Assembly (NCBI RefSeq): GCF_011603255.1
Contig: NZ_JAANCM010000014.1
Coordinates: 60,176 to 124,175, forward strand
Origin: Ferranicluibacter rubi
GTDB lineage: Bacteria > Pseudomonadota > Alphaproteobacteria > Rhizobiales > Rhizobiaceae
Direction: 5' to 3'
Length of the DNA: 64,000 bases
Below are positions 45,604-54,504 of the stretch, piece after piece. Both the position numbers and the translations under genes were made by a program. Under the pieces are notes generated by a model. That model made no database searches. It worked only from the letters and a program-made list of their open reading frames with translations, and was not told the origin of the DNA. Every line of letters starts with the position of its first letter. The first letter of the stretch is position 1.

Positions 45604-46665
45604 TCAGGGGATCAGGCGCTCGCTCCGCAGCTCGTCGAAGAGGCCGGTGAAGGCATCGTCGGTCGGTTGATAGACGGTGAAGCCCATGCGTCGGCTCTTC
45701 GACATGTCGGTGACGACCTCGATCGGCCGGCCGAGATCGGCATCCGTGTGCCAGGGCGAAATCAGCCGGTCGATGTCGGGCTCCACGAGGTTTTCCCGCT
45801 CGGCGATCTCACGCCAGATCGCGGCGTCATCCGCCATCTGCTCTTCCAGCGGGCGGACCGTGCCGTCGAAGGGCGCGGCCTCGATGCCGAAATAGGCGGC
45901 GATGCGCTGCCACATCCAGTTCCACCGGAAGATGTCGCCATTGACGACGTTGAAGGCCTCGTTTGCCGCTTCCGGCGTCGTGGAGGCCCAGAGCATATGG
46001 TGGGCAAGCACGTTGGCGCTCGTCATGTCGGTCAGGCCGTTCCACTGGGTTTCCACGCCCGGGAACCGGAACGGGCGGCCGGTCTCGCGGCAGATCGCGG
46101 CGTAGACGGCCAGTGTCGTTCCCATGTTCATCGCATTGCCGACGGCCTTGCCGATGATGGTGTGGGGGCGGTGGACGCTCCAGTTGAAGCCGTCTCGGCT
46201 GGCGGCCGAGAAGACCTCGTCTTCCTGCGCGTAGTAGAAGTTCTCGATGTCGAGGCGGTCCTGCTCCTCGCGAAACGGCGTCTGCGGCAGCGTGCCCTTT
46301 CCGTAGGCCTCGAACGGACCGAGATAGTGCTTCAGCCCGGTGACGAGCGCGACGTGGCGCACGCTGGCGGCGGGGCGCAGGGCATCGAGCAGGTTGCGCA
46401 CCATGGCGCCGTTGACGCGGATGTTCTCCGCCTCCGTCGGCTGACGCAGCCAGCTTGCGATGAAGACATGGGTCGGCGCGACATCCGCCAGCGCCGTGCC
46501 GAGCGAGGCGGGATCGAGAAGATCGGCGACCAGCGGCGTCACGTTCTCCTGCCGGCCCGGCTTGCGCGCCAGCCCCGTGACGTCCCACCCGGCCTCTGCC
46601 AGCACACTCGCGGTGGCATTGCCGACCACGCCGCTGGCGCCTACGATCAAAGCCTTGTTTTGCAT
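45604..46665 (-). CDS. SDR-family oxidoreductase, PRISE-like (progesterone 5-beta-reductase type)
   Basis: A 353-residue extended short-chain dehydrogenase. The nucleotide-binding motif is GASGVVG (residues 9-15), and the chain has the PRISE-like segments HVALVTGLKHYLGPFEAYG, FYYAQEDEV, WSVHRPHTIIG and NVVNGDIFRWNWMWQ. These enzymes reduce activated carbon-carbon double bonds of enones. The start is taken as the second ATG (46665), for which AAGGAG has normal spacing. The gene is divergent from the FAD protein gene across about 220 bases. Substrate unknown. Confidence 0.88.
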   Translation of the reverse strand: MQNKALIVGASGVVGNATASVLAEAGWDVTGLARKPGRQENVTPLVADLLDPASLGTALADVAPTHVFIASWLRQPTEAENIRVNGAMVRNLLDALRPAASVRHVALVTGLKHYLGPFEAYGKGTLPQTPFREEQDRLDIENFYYAQEDEVFSAASRDGFNWSVHRPHTIIGKAVGNAMNMGTTLAVYAAICRETGRPFRFPGVETQWNGLTDMTSANVLAHHMLWASTTPEAANEAFNVVNGDIFRWNWMWQRIAAYFGIEAAPFDGTVRPLEEQMADDAAIWREIAERENLVEPDIDRLISPWHTDADLGRPIEVVTDMSKSRRMGFTVYQPTDDAFTGLFDELRSERLIP

Positions 46666-46882
46666 TTGCATTCTCCTTGCGTTCATGGCGGAAATAGGCA
46701 TCCCTTTCTTTCTGTCCACCCGCTCTATCTTGTGGGTCAGTGCCGTGGGCGGCGGCATGGGCTCATCGCGGGAACATTCCCCGCAGGGCTTGGTTACCTG
46801 TCGTCCCGGACGTCGGCCGTGGCGCCGGGCGTCCTGTCCGTCAAACGCGTTTCTTCCTCAACCGTCGAGTTCCGGTGTTTTC

Positions 46883-48580
46883 ATGACAGTCAAAATTGCG
46901 ATCATCGGGTCTGGCCCGACCGGCATCTACACGCTGCACGGCCTCGTCGCCTCGCCGCGTCCGCTCGACATCACCGTGTTCGAAAGCGAAGCCGATCCGG
47001 GGAAGGGGACGCCCTATCATCCCGATATCAACGACCAGGCCATGCTTGCCAATATTGCCAGCATCGAGCTGCCGCCGATCTACGAAACGCTCGTTACATG
47101 GCTGCGCCGCCAGCCGGATGCGGAGCTTGAGCGGATGAACGTCACGCGCAGCGCGATTGCCGAGCGTGCCTTCTACCCGCGCATCGTGCTGGGCGAGTTC
47201 TTTCAGGACCAGTTTCGCCAATGCGTCACCCAGGGCCGGAAGGCGGGGCATGTGATCGAGATCAAGGCGCTGCACCGGGTCGATGATATCGACCTCCATG
47301 CGAGCGACATAGCCGTGAAGGCCACAGGGCCGGACGGGGAGAAACATTACGCGTTCGACCATGTCGTCATGGCGACCGGCCACGACTGGCCGGAGACGAC
47401 GGAAACGCGTCCGGGCTATTTCATGTCGCCCTGGCCGGCGCCGGTGCTAAAGACCATTCCGCCGGGCCGTGTCGGTATTCTCGGCACATCGCTCAGCGCC
47501 ATCGATGCGCTGATCTCGGTCGCGACGGCACATGGCGCCTTCTATCTCGATGCGGCGGGATCACTCGAATATTTCCCGTCGCCCGGCAGCGAAGCCTTCA
47601 CCGCGGCGCTGATGTCGCGCAAGGGCGTGTTGCCGGAGGCCGACTTCTATTGTCCCTATCCCTATCTGCCTCTCTCCATCTGCACGCCTCAGGCGGTGGA
47701 TGCGCTGGTGGCCAGCGGCCGCGGCGATCTGCTCGATCCGATCTTCGATCTGTTTCGCGCTGAACTGCTCGCCGCCGATCCCGCCTATGCCGGGCGGATC
47801 GGGTTGGGGATGCTGACGGTGGAGACACTGGCGCCGGCCTATTTTGCGGATCGCGAGGCGGCGGATGCCTTCGTCTGGGCGGCCGCAAACCTTGCGGAGG
47901 CTGAGAAAAACGAGCTGGAACAGCGCACCATTGGTTGGCGCTACGCCATCCTGCGGATGCACGAGGTCATCGCGCGGGCGGTGCCGTATTTCAACGAGGA
48001 CGATCTGGAGCGTTTCCACAAGCACTTCAAGACCGTATTCATCGACGACTACGCAACGGTGCCGCACCAGTCGATCCGGCGTCTGCTCGCTCTCCGGCGC
48101 GCGGGCAAGCTGGAGGTTCTGCGTCTTGGCCGGGATTCCGATATCGACAATGAGAGCGTTGAGCGTGGGGCCGTCGTGACCTTCGACGGGCAGAAGGAGG
48201 TCTTCGACTCCTTCATCGACGCGACCGGGCAGCATACGTTGTCGGCACGCGACATCCCGTTTCCGAGCCTCGTCAGCCGCGGTTTCGTACGCAAGGCGAA
48301 GACACCCGTCTCATCCGTGCTGATCGACATGCCGGACGAGCCGGCAACGGTCCGCACCGGTGGCGTGGATCTCGACGATGCCTTCCGGCCGAAGTTCGAG
48401 GCGCCGGTCACGCGCCGTCTCTATTGCGTGTCGATCGCGTTCCTGCTGCACAAGCTGCCCTTCATCCAGGGCATCACCAGCGCCCACGAACTCGGCGGCG
48501 TCGTCTCCTCCGCGATCCTGCGCGATATTGGCGGCGAGCGATCTGACGGAATTATCGGCTTCGACGTGAACGCCGCCTGA
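46883..48580 (+). CDS. FAD/NAD(P)-binding protein (NAD_binding_9 family)
   Basis: A 565-residue flavoprotein-like protein. It starts KIAIIGSGPTGIYTLHGL, a classic FAD Rossmann motif, and has a second dinucleotide segment VGILGTSLSAIDALISV and VVMATGHDWPE. The overall pattern (FESEADPGKGTPYHP, NIASIELPP, IDATGQH) matches the NAD_binding_9/HpyO-like group, often seen as uncharacterised FAD proteins in proteobacteria. ATG 46883 has no strong ribosome site. A MOSC gene follows on the other strand. No reductase or oxygenase partner was recognised. Confidence 0.82.
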   Translation: MTVKIAIIGSGPTGIYTLHGLVASPRPLDITVFESEADPGKGTPYHPDINDQAMLANIASIELPPIYETLVTWLRRQPDAELERMNVTRSAIAERAFYPRIVLGEFFQDQFRQCVTQGRKAGHVIEIKALHRVDDIDLHASDIAVKATGPDGEKHYAFDHVVMATGHDWPETTETRPGYFMSPWPAPVLKTIPPGRVGILGTSLSAIDALISVATAHGAFYLDAAGSLEYFPSPGSEAFTAALMSRKGVLPEADFYCPYPYLPLSICTPQAVDALVASGRGDLLDPIFDLFRAELLAADPAYAGRIGLGMLTVETLAPAYFADREAADAFVWAAANLAEAEKNELEQRTIGWRYAILRMHEVIARAVPYFNEDDLERFHKHFKTVFIDDYATVPHQSIRRLLALRRAGKLEVLRLGRDSDIDNESVERGAVVTFDGQKEVFDSFIDATGQHTLSARDIPFPSLVSRGFVRKAKTPVSSVLIDMPDEPATVRTGGVDLDDAFRPKFEAPVTRRLYCVSIAFLLHKLPFIQGITSAHELGGVVSSAILRDIGGERSDGIIGFDVNAA

Positions 48581-48590
48581 TCGGCAGTGG

Positions 48591-49334
48591 TCAGGTCTCG
48601 ATCCAGACCTCGTCGCCCAGGGAAATGCGACCCGGGGCGGCGATGTCGGCGTAGATGCCGAGGTTGCGCCGGTTGCCGCGCAGGATGCTGCGCAGCACAT
48701 CCGGCTGCTCCGGCACGCCCGGTTGCGAAATCATTGTCATCCCGCAACGCTTCGTGCCTTCGGTCGCGGTGATCTCCAGCGAGCCGATGACGATCCTGCG
48801 GCCGATCCAGTCGTTTTCGACGAAACCCGGTGCCGCCTCCGTTTCCACCAGAATATCCGGGCGGAACCGTCGCGAATCGAGCATCAGCGCCGGGTCGCTT
48901 GCACCGATGGCATTCATTGATGCCGTCGTGAGCAGGTGGAGCGGGCTTGCGGCATAACGCGGCGCGATCACAGGCCAGCTTTGTCCCGTTCCGCGCGTTT
49001 CGCCGAGGCCGACGGGAAAGCCGAAATGGGTGGAGAGGCGTTCTTCCACATCCGGCGCATCGACCGGCAGCCATGTTCCGTCGGGAAAGCCGATTTCCGC
49101 CATACCATCCGCCCGTAGCCGTGCAACGAGATGCAGCGCCTTGCGCCAGCGCTCGGCCGATTCCGGTGATGCCGGCGCGCGTGTTTCCGGATCGAACAAA
49201 AGGAAGGCCCGGTTGCCGGCAATACCGCTTTCGGCGGCTCCGGCTTGCGCGATGTCGAGGTGATCGACCTTCTCCCCGCCGAGCGAGCTGACGGGGTAGC
49301 GCCAGAGTTCGGCAATACGTCCAACGGATTTCAA
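48591..49334 (-). CDS. MOSC-domain protein
   Basis: A 247-residue protein with the MOSC N-terminal beta-barrel (VGRIAELWRYPVSSLGGEKV) and a MOSC domain in which the conserved cysteine is in TKRCGMTM. Family members bind sulfur or molybdenum cofactor and include molybdenum-cofactor sulfurases and the YcbX/mARC group. The start is taken as TTG 49334, with GGGAGA about 8 bases upstream, because the available ATG starts add 20-50 unrelated residues. It lacks a 2Fe-2S domain. The role is unknown; a contribution to detoxifying N-hydroxylated compounds is only a family-level guess. Confidence 0.82.
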   Translation of the reverse strand: MKSVGRIAELWRYPVSSLGGEKVDHLDIAQAGAAESGIAGNRAFLLFDPETRAPASPESAERWRKALHLVARLRADGMAEIGFPDGTWLPVDAPDVEERLSTHFGFPVGLGETRGTGQSWPVIAPRYAASPLHLLTTASMNAIGASDPALMLDSRRFRPDILVETEAAPGFVENDWIGRRIVIGSLEITATEGTKRCGMTMISQPGVPEQPDVLRSILRGNRRNLGIYADIAAPGRISLGDEVWIET

Positions 49335-49597
49335 GGAAGTCGTCTCCCGGCAGGGGTGGGGTGGCGCAGGGCAAGAGAGGCCTGCCGGTGGAAATACCAC
49401 CATGGAATGCGCCTGTCTTCCGGAGGTTCCCTTCGACATGGTCTCGCCGGGCAAATCGGCGCCGGTCTTCACGTTGCGGCTTGCGCGTTGCACAAACTTG
49501 CGGCGTGTGCATAAACTTTAGACGAAACTATCATTTTGTTTTCATTCAGCTTTTCTTGTTATCGTCAGGTCTTCGCGACACGTTTCAGGGTCTCTCG

Positions 49598-51700
49598 ATG
49601 GTAAGCGCTTTACGAGCATCCGCACGCCTGCCTGTGCAGACGGATGATTTCCGCATGTTGTTCCAGACCCATCCGTCGCCGATGTGGATCTACGACCCGC
49701 TGACCTATCGCTTCCTCATCGTCAACGATGCCGCCGTCGCGCTTTATGGCTACAGCCGCCGAGCCTACGAGCGGATGACCGTTCTCGACATCCGGCCCCC
49801 GTCGGAGCGCAGGCGGATGATCGAGGCCGTGACGCTGCGCAGCGATGTGGACCGGGCCGAGCGGTGGACGCATCTGAAGGCCGACGGGACGGCGCTCGAT
49901 GTTCTCACTTATGGGCGTGAACTTCAGTTCGAGGGGCGGCAGGCTATACTCGCGATCGTTCAGGACCGGACGGAGGTGAACGCCGCCCGCCAGCAGGTCA
50001 GCGAAACTCAGACCCTGCTCGACAGCATTATCGAGAACCTGCCGGTAGCGGTTTTCGTCAAAGACATGGACGATGACGGCCGGTATGTGCTGTTCAACGC
50101 CGCCTGCGGCGGCATCTTCGGTACGACGCCGGAGGAAATCGCCGGTGGTACGGACCGGACCATGTTTCCTGCACGGCAGATGGAGTTGTTTCGCGAGCAG
50201 GACCAGCGGGCGCTCGAAATGGATGGGACGTTCAGTTTCGAGGAAACGATCGAGGATCTTTCCGGCACGCGGCGCATCCTGCGCACGGCCAAACGGGTGT
50301 TGCCGGCCCGCAATGGCGAGCGGCTGCGGTATATTCTCGGTATTTCCCAGGACGTGACGGAAGAGCGGGAATCGGAGGCGCGGTTTGCCTTCATGGCCAT
50401 GCACGATGCGCTGACGGGCCTCGCGAACCGGGCCTATTTCAGCGATCACATCCGGCGTGCGGCGCTTCTGGCGACCGAGAAGGCGCCGGTGGCGCTGCTC
50501 TATCTGGACATCGACCACTTCAAGACCATCAACGATAGCAAAGGACATGCGGCGGGCGATGCGCTGCTCTGCCAGGTCGGTGACCGGCTCCTCTCTATCG
50601 TGCGGCAGGGCGACCTCGTGGCCCGGCTCGGCGGCGACGAGTTTGCCATCGTGCTGCAGCTTCAGGACGGACGCTCGGCGGAGGAGGTGGCCGACCGGCT
50701 GCTGGCCGCCCTGCGTGTCCCGTTCGATCTCGACGGCATTGCCGAGCACGTAACCTGCAGCATCGGCATCGCGCGCGCTCCGGAGCATTCGACGGATGAT
50801 GACGGGCTGATGCGGGATGCGGATCTTGCGCTCTACGCCGCGAAGGAAGGCGGCCGCTCGACCTTCCGGATCTATCGTCCCGAAATGCGCCTGGAAGCCG
50901 AGCGCCGCCACGAGATGAAGCTGGCGCTGCACCATGCGCTCGAGGAGGGGCAGTTCGAGCTCTATTACCAGCCGATCTACCGGATCGACGGCCCTGACCT
51001 TGCGGGTTTCGAGGCGCTGATCCGCTGGAACCACCCGGAGCAGGGGTTGGTGGCCCCGCTGGACTTCATTCCCGTGGCCGAGGAAACCGGGCTTATTGTG
51101 CCGATCGGCGAGTGGGCGCTGAACGAGGCCTGCCGGACGGCGGCCCGGTGGCCTGCCCACCTGCGAATTGCCGTCAATCTCTCGGTCTCCCAGTTTCGCG
51201 ATGCGGGCCTTCTGGATACGGTGCGCCGGGCGATCGAGAGCAACGGACTTGCGCCCGAACGGCTGGAGATCGAGATCACGGAATCCGTGTTTCTCACCGA
51301 TGTCGGCCAGAGCCTGCCGCTTTTGCGGGCGATGAAGGCGCTGGGCCTGCGGATCGCCATCGATGATTTCGGCACCGGCTATTCATCGCTGTCCTATCTG
51401 CGCTCCTTCGCGTTCGACAAGATCAAGCTCGACCAAAGCTTCGTCTCCGGCATCGAGACGGATGCGGGCAGTCTTGCCATCATCCGCGCGGTGGTGGGCA
51501 TTGGCTCGGGCTTCAACGCCACGACGCTCGCCGAGGGCGTTGAGACCGAGGAGCAGTTGCAGGCGCTCCGCCGGGAAGGTTTCGCCGAGGTGCAGGGCTA
51601 CCTTCTCGGCCGGCCTCGTCCGGTCGGTGATACCGAGGCGATGATCGCGGCGTTGACGGATCCTCAGAGCGCGCCGTTCCGGTTGAGGGCGACCACGTAG
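49598..51700 (+). CDS. PAS-PAS-GGDEF-EAL cyclic-di-GMP protein
   Basis: A 700-residue soluble protein: PAS 1 (about 20-135, with YDPLTYRFLIVNDAAVALYG), PAS 2 (about 145-265), GGDEF (about 275-430, motif LGGDEF at 345-349 with inhibitory RQGD before it) and EAL (about 445-690, EALIRWNHP from residue 472 and DDFGTGYSSL). Both catalytic motifs are intact, so it may switch between synthesis and breakdown of c-di-GMP. ATG 49598 has AGGG 8 bases upstream. Its 3' end overlaps the convergent SMP-30 gene by 37 bases. Confidence 0.93.
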   Translation: MVSALRASARLPVQTDDFRMLFQTHPSPMWIYDPLTYRFLIVNDAAVALYGYSRRAYERMTVLDIRPPSERRRMIEAVTLRSDVDRAERWTHLKADGTALDVLTYGRELQFEGRQAILAIVQDRTEVNAARQQVSETQTLLDSIIENLPVAVFVKDMDDDGRYVLFNAACGGIFGTTPEEIAGGTDRTMFPARQMELFREQDQRALEMDGTFSFEETIEDLSGTRRILRTAKRVLPARNGERLRYILGISQDVTEERESEARFAFMAMHDALTGLANRAYFSDHIRRAALLATEKAPVALLYLDIDHFKTINDSKGHAAGDALLCQVGDRLLSIVRQGDLVARLGGDEFAIVLQLQDGRSAEEVADRLLAALRVPFDLDGIAEHVTCSIGIARAPEHSTDDDGLMRDADLALYAAKEGGRSTFRIYRPEMRLEAERRHEMKLALHHALEEGQFELYYQPIYRIDGPDLAGFEALIRWNHPEQGLVAPLDFIPVAEETGLIVPIGEWALNEACRTAARWPAHLRIAVNLSVSQFRDAGLLDTVRRAIESNGLAPERLEIEITESVFLTDVGQSLPLLRAMKALGLRIAIDDFGTGYSSLSYLRSFAFDKIKLDQSFVSGIETDAGSLAIIRAVVGIGSGFNATTLAEGVETEEQLQALRREGFAEVQGYLLGRPRPVGDTEAMIAALTDPQSAPFRLRATT

Positions 51701-52554
51701 AGGCTTGTCGTTGCCGTGATGAACAGGCGGTGCCGGGCGCGGCCACCGAAGCAGAGATTGGAGGCACGCTCCGGCAGCAGGATGCGCCCCATCAGATGGC
51801 CATCCGGCGCGATGCAGTGAACGCCGTCTCCGGCGGACGACCAGACATTGCCCTCGCTATCCAGCCGGATACCGTCGGCCGCACCGGGCGAAATGACGTG
51901 GAAGACATCGCCGCCCGAAAGCCGGCCATCGTCTGCGACATCGAACGCGCGGATATGGCGGGGATCGTCGCTGTCCGGCAGGCCCGTATCGGCCACGTAG
52001 AGCCGGCGCTCGTCCGGGCTGAAGGCGAGGCCGTTCGGCGAGCCGAAATCGGTGAGCATCGCGCGAATGCTGCCCGAAGGATCGACACGGTAGACGTTGC
52101 AGGGCAGTTCCTGTTCGCCGCGGTGTCCTTCATAGTCGCTGAAGATGCCGTAGATCGGGTCGGTGAACCAGATGGCGTCGTCGGAGGCGACGATGACGTC
52201 GTTCGGGGAGTTCAGGCGTTTGCCCTCGAAGCTGTCGGCGATGACGGTGATGGTGCCGTCATATTCCGTCCGCGTTACCCGGCGCGTTCCGTGCTCGCAG
52301 GTGACGAGGCGGCCTTGGCGGTCGCGGGTCTGGCCGTTGGAGAAGTTCGATGGCGCGCGAAAGGTGGAGAGACCGCCATCCGGCGACCAACGCAGGATGC
52401 GATCATTGGGGATGTCGGAAAACAAAAGGCAGTTGAGGTCGCCGAACCAGACGGGGCCCTCGACCCAGTCGAAGCCGGTGGCCAGTTGCTTTACCGGCGC
52501 ATTGCCAAGGACATAGGTCGAAAACACGGGATCGACGGCTTCGAAAAACGACAT
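51664..52554 (-). CDS. SMP-30/gluconolactonase-family protein
   Basis: A 296-residue six-bladed beta-propeller of the SMP-30/gluconolaconase/LRE family. Metal-site segments are visible: WVEGPVWF (Glu32), SPNDVIVA, SPNGLAFSPDE and GAADGIRLDSEG. Members hydrolyse sugar lactones such as gluconolactone. No signal peptide, so cytoplasmic. It is divergent from the SnoaL-like gene (about 87 bases) and overlaps the end of the GGDEF-EAL gene on the other strand. Confidence 0.9.
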   Translation of the reverse strand: MSFFEAVDPVFSTYVLGNAPVKQLATGFDWVEGPVWFGDLNCLLFSDIPNDRILRWSPDGGLSTFRAPSNFSNGQTRDRQGRLVTCEHGTRRVTRTEYDGTITVIADSFEGKRLNSPNDVIVASDDAIWFTDPIYGIFSDYEGHRGEQELPCNVYRVDPSGSIRAMLTDFGSPNGLAFSPDERRLYVADTGLPDSDDPRHIRAFDVADDGRLSGGDVFHVISPGAADGIRLDSEGNVWSSAGDGVHCIAPDGHLMGRILLPERASNLCFGGRARHRLFITATTSLYVVALNRNGAL

Positions 52555-52641
52555 GGTGCTCTAACTCCTCTGGCACGTGGGCGCGCTCGTTCTCTCGTCC
52601 CCGGCCGCGTCTCCCTATGTGGAGCGAAGAGGAGATTTGTC

Positions 52642-53061
52642 ATGGCGAGCACGGAGCTTTCCCGACTGTATCGCGACTATATCGATTGTCTCAACCAGCA
52701 GGACTGGGATGCGCTGCCGAATTTCGTCAGCGAGGATGTCAGCCACAACGGCCGCCGGATCGGCGTCTCCGGCTATCGTGCCATGCTGGAGAAGGATTTC
52801 CGCGAGATCCCGGATCTCGCCTTCCGGATCGTCCTTGTCGTCGCAGACGCGCCCGTCATCGCCAGCCGGCTCTCGTTCGCTTGCACGCCTATCGGCGAAT
52901 TCCTCGGGCTGCCCGTCAATGGGCGGAAGGTGCAGTTCACCGAGAACGTGTTCTATACCTATCGTCAGGGCAAGATACGGGACGTCTGGTCGGTGATCGA
53001 CAAGGCGGCGATCGAGGCGCAGCTTGAGCCGAAGCGGATGGAGGCCGAAGCTGCGCCTTAA
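52642..53061 (+). CDS. SnoaL/NTF2-like ester-cyclase-family protein
   Basis: A 139-residue protein of the NTF2-like fold: LYRDYIDCLNQQDWDALPNF, the GYRAMLEKDF and PDLAFRIVLVVADAPVIASR segments and the C-terminal VWSVIDKAAIEAQL agree with the SnoaL/ester cyclase group. Most bacterial members bind small hydrophobic ligands and have no defined reaction. ATG 52642 is preceded by GAAGAGGAG. It stands between the SMP-30 gene and the RND operon. Confidence 0.85.
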   Translation: MASTELSRLYRDYIDCLNQQDWDALPNFVSEDVSHNGRRIGVSGYRAMLEKDFREIPDLAFRIVLVVADAPVIASRLSFACTPIGEFLGLPVNGRKVQFTENVFYTYRQGKIRDVWSVIDKAAIEAQLEPKRMEAEAAP

Positions 53062-53235
53062 CCTTCTCTATCTCACCGGGTGTCGTGCTCTGGCGTGCGG
53101 GTTGCAGGTCAATCTCTGCTACGACGTGCGTCTAGACGAAAAATAACGGGATCTGCCGAAGATTGCCGCATTGTTAGGGATGTCTGGCGCCAGCATCGGC
53201 CTATGTCCGTTCCGTCACCTCCGGAGATTTCCCCC

Positions 53236-54495
53236 GTGTCCCATATCCGCATCGTCCTGCCCGCCATCGTTTTCGGTGTGCTCCTTTCGCTTGCCGGATG
53301 CAGCGAGAATGCCGATCAGAAGCCTGCCAATGCACCGGCGGTGAAGCCGGAGGTCAGCGTGATGACGCTGCATCCGACCTCCGTCGCGATTACGGCGCTG
53401 TTGCCGGGGCGCACGGCCGCCTCGCTCATTGCCGAGGTCCGGCCGCAGGTCGGCGGCATCGTGCGCAAGCGGAATTTCCAGGAGGGCGGATCGGTTCGGG
53501 AAGGGGACGTGCTCTACGAGATCGACCCGGCCACCTATCAGGCCGCCTATGACAGCGCCGTCGCTGCGGTCGCCAAGGCCAATGGCGCGGTGCCGAGCGC
53601 GCAGGCGAGGGTCGATCGCTACCGGGGCCTCAGCCGCAACGATGCGGTCAGCCAGCAGGATCTGGACGAGGCGCTGGGCACGCTGGCGCAGGCCAATGCC
53701 GACGTCGCCTCGGCCAAGGCCGCGCTCGAGACGGCCCGCATCAATCTCGACTACACCAAGATCCGTGCGCCGATCGGTGGCCGGGTCGGAGCGTCCACCG
53801 TGACGGTCGGGGCGCTGGTGACCGCCGACCAGACGACATCGCTGACCACGATCCGCCAGATCGACCCGATCAATGTGGATGTGACGCAATCGAGTGCGAA
53901 CCTGCTGAAGCTGCGCCGGGCGATCGAGGATGGCCGCCTGAAGACGACGGGTGCGAATGTCAGCGTCAAGCTGAAGCTCGAAGACGGCTCCGACTACGAT
54001 CGCACCGGACGGATCGAGTTCCTGGATGCCGCGGTCGAGGAGACCACCGGTTCGGTGACGGTCCGGGCGGAGTTTCCCAACCCCAAGCAACTGCTTCTGC
54101 CCGGCGTCTATGTCCGCGCCGTTATCCAGGAGGGCATTCGCCAGAACAGTTACCTCGTGCCGCAGCGGGCCGTCTCGCGCAACACCAAGGGCAAGGCGAC
54201 CGCGAAATTCGTCCTGCCCGACGGCAAGATCGACGAGCGCGTGCTGATCGTCGATCGCAGCATCGGCAACAGCTGGCTGGTGGCCGATGGGATCAAGGAT
54301 GGCGAGCGGGTGGTCGTGGAAGGCAACCAGCGCGTCCGGGCGGGACAGGACGTGACGACGTCGGACGTGATCGTCAACGATGCGACGGGCGAGCTGGAAC
54401 AGGCCGCGAAGGAGACCGGCGGGGCTGTAAAGTCTGTCGATGTCTCCGCCGCCGGGCCGGCGGCCGCGTCGGCTTCTCCCGCGGCCAAGAACTGA
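53236..54495 (+). CDS. RND efflux periplasmic adaptor (membrane fusion protein)
   Basis: A 419-residue lipoprotein adaptor of the AcrA/MexA type. It starts at GTG 53236 with GGAG about 10 bases upstream, giving a signal (IRIVLPAIVFGVLLSLAGC) that ends in the lipobox LAGC. The order is lipoyl half-motif (EVRPQVGGIVRKRNFQEGG), coiled-coil hairpin (about 100-160), second lipoyl half (IRAPIGGRVG) and beta-barrel (VRAEFPNPKQLLLPGVYVRA). An ATG at 53203 is a possible alternative start. It is 9 bases upstream of the pump gene in the same operon; no outer-membrane TolC gene is present. Confidence 0.95.
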   Translation: MSHIRIVLPAIVFGVLLSLAGCSENADQKPANAPAVKPEVSVMTLHPTSVAITALLPGRTAASLIAEVRPQVGGIVRKRNFQEGGSVREGDVLYEIDPATYQAAYDSAVAAVAKANGAVPSAQARVDRYRGLSRNDAVSQQDLDEALGTLAQANADVASAKAALETARINLDYTKIRAPIGGRVGASTVTVGALVTADQTTSLTTIRQIDPINVDVTQSSANLLKLRRAIEDGRLKTTGANVSVKLKLEDGSDYDRTGRIEFLDAAVEETTGSVTVRAEFPNPKQLLLPGVYVRAVIQEGIRQNSYLVPQRAVSRNTKGKATAKFVLPDGKIDERVLIVDRSIGNSWLVADGIKDGERVVVEGNQRVRAGQDVTTSDVIVNDATGELEQAAKETGGAVKSVDVSAAGPAAASASPAAKN

Positions 54496-54504
54496 GGTCG
54501 CCCC

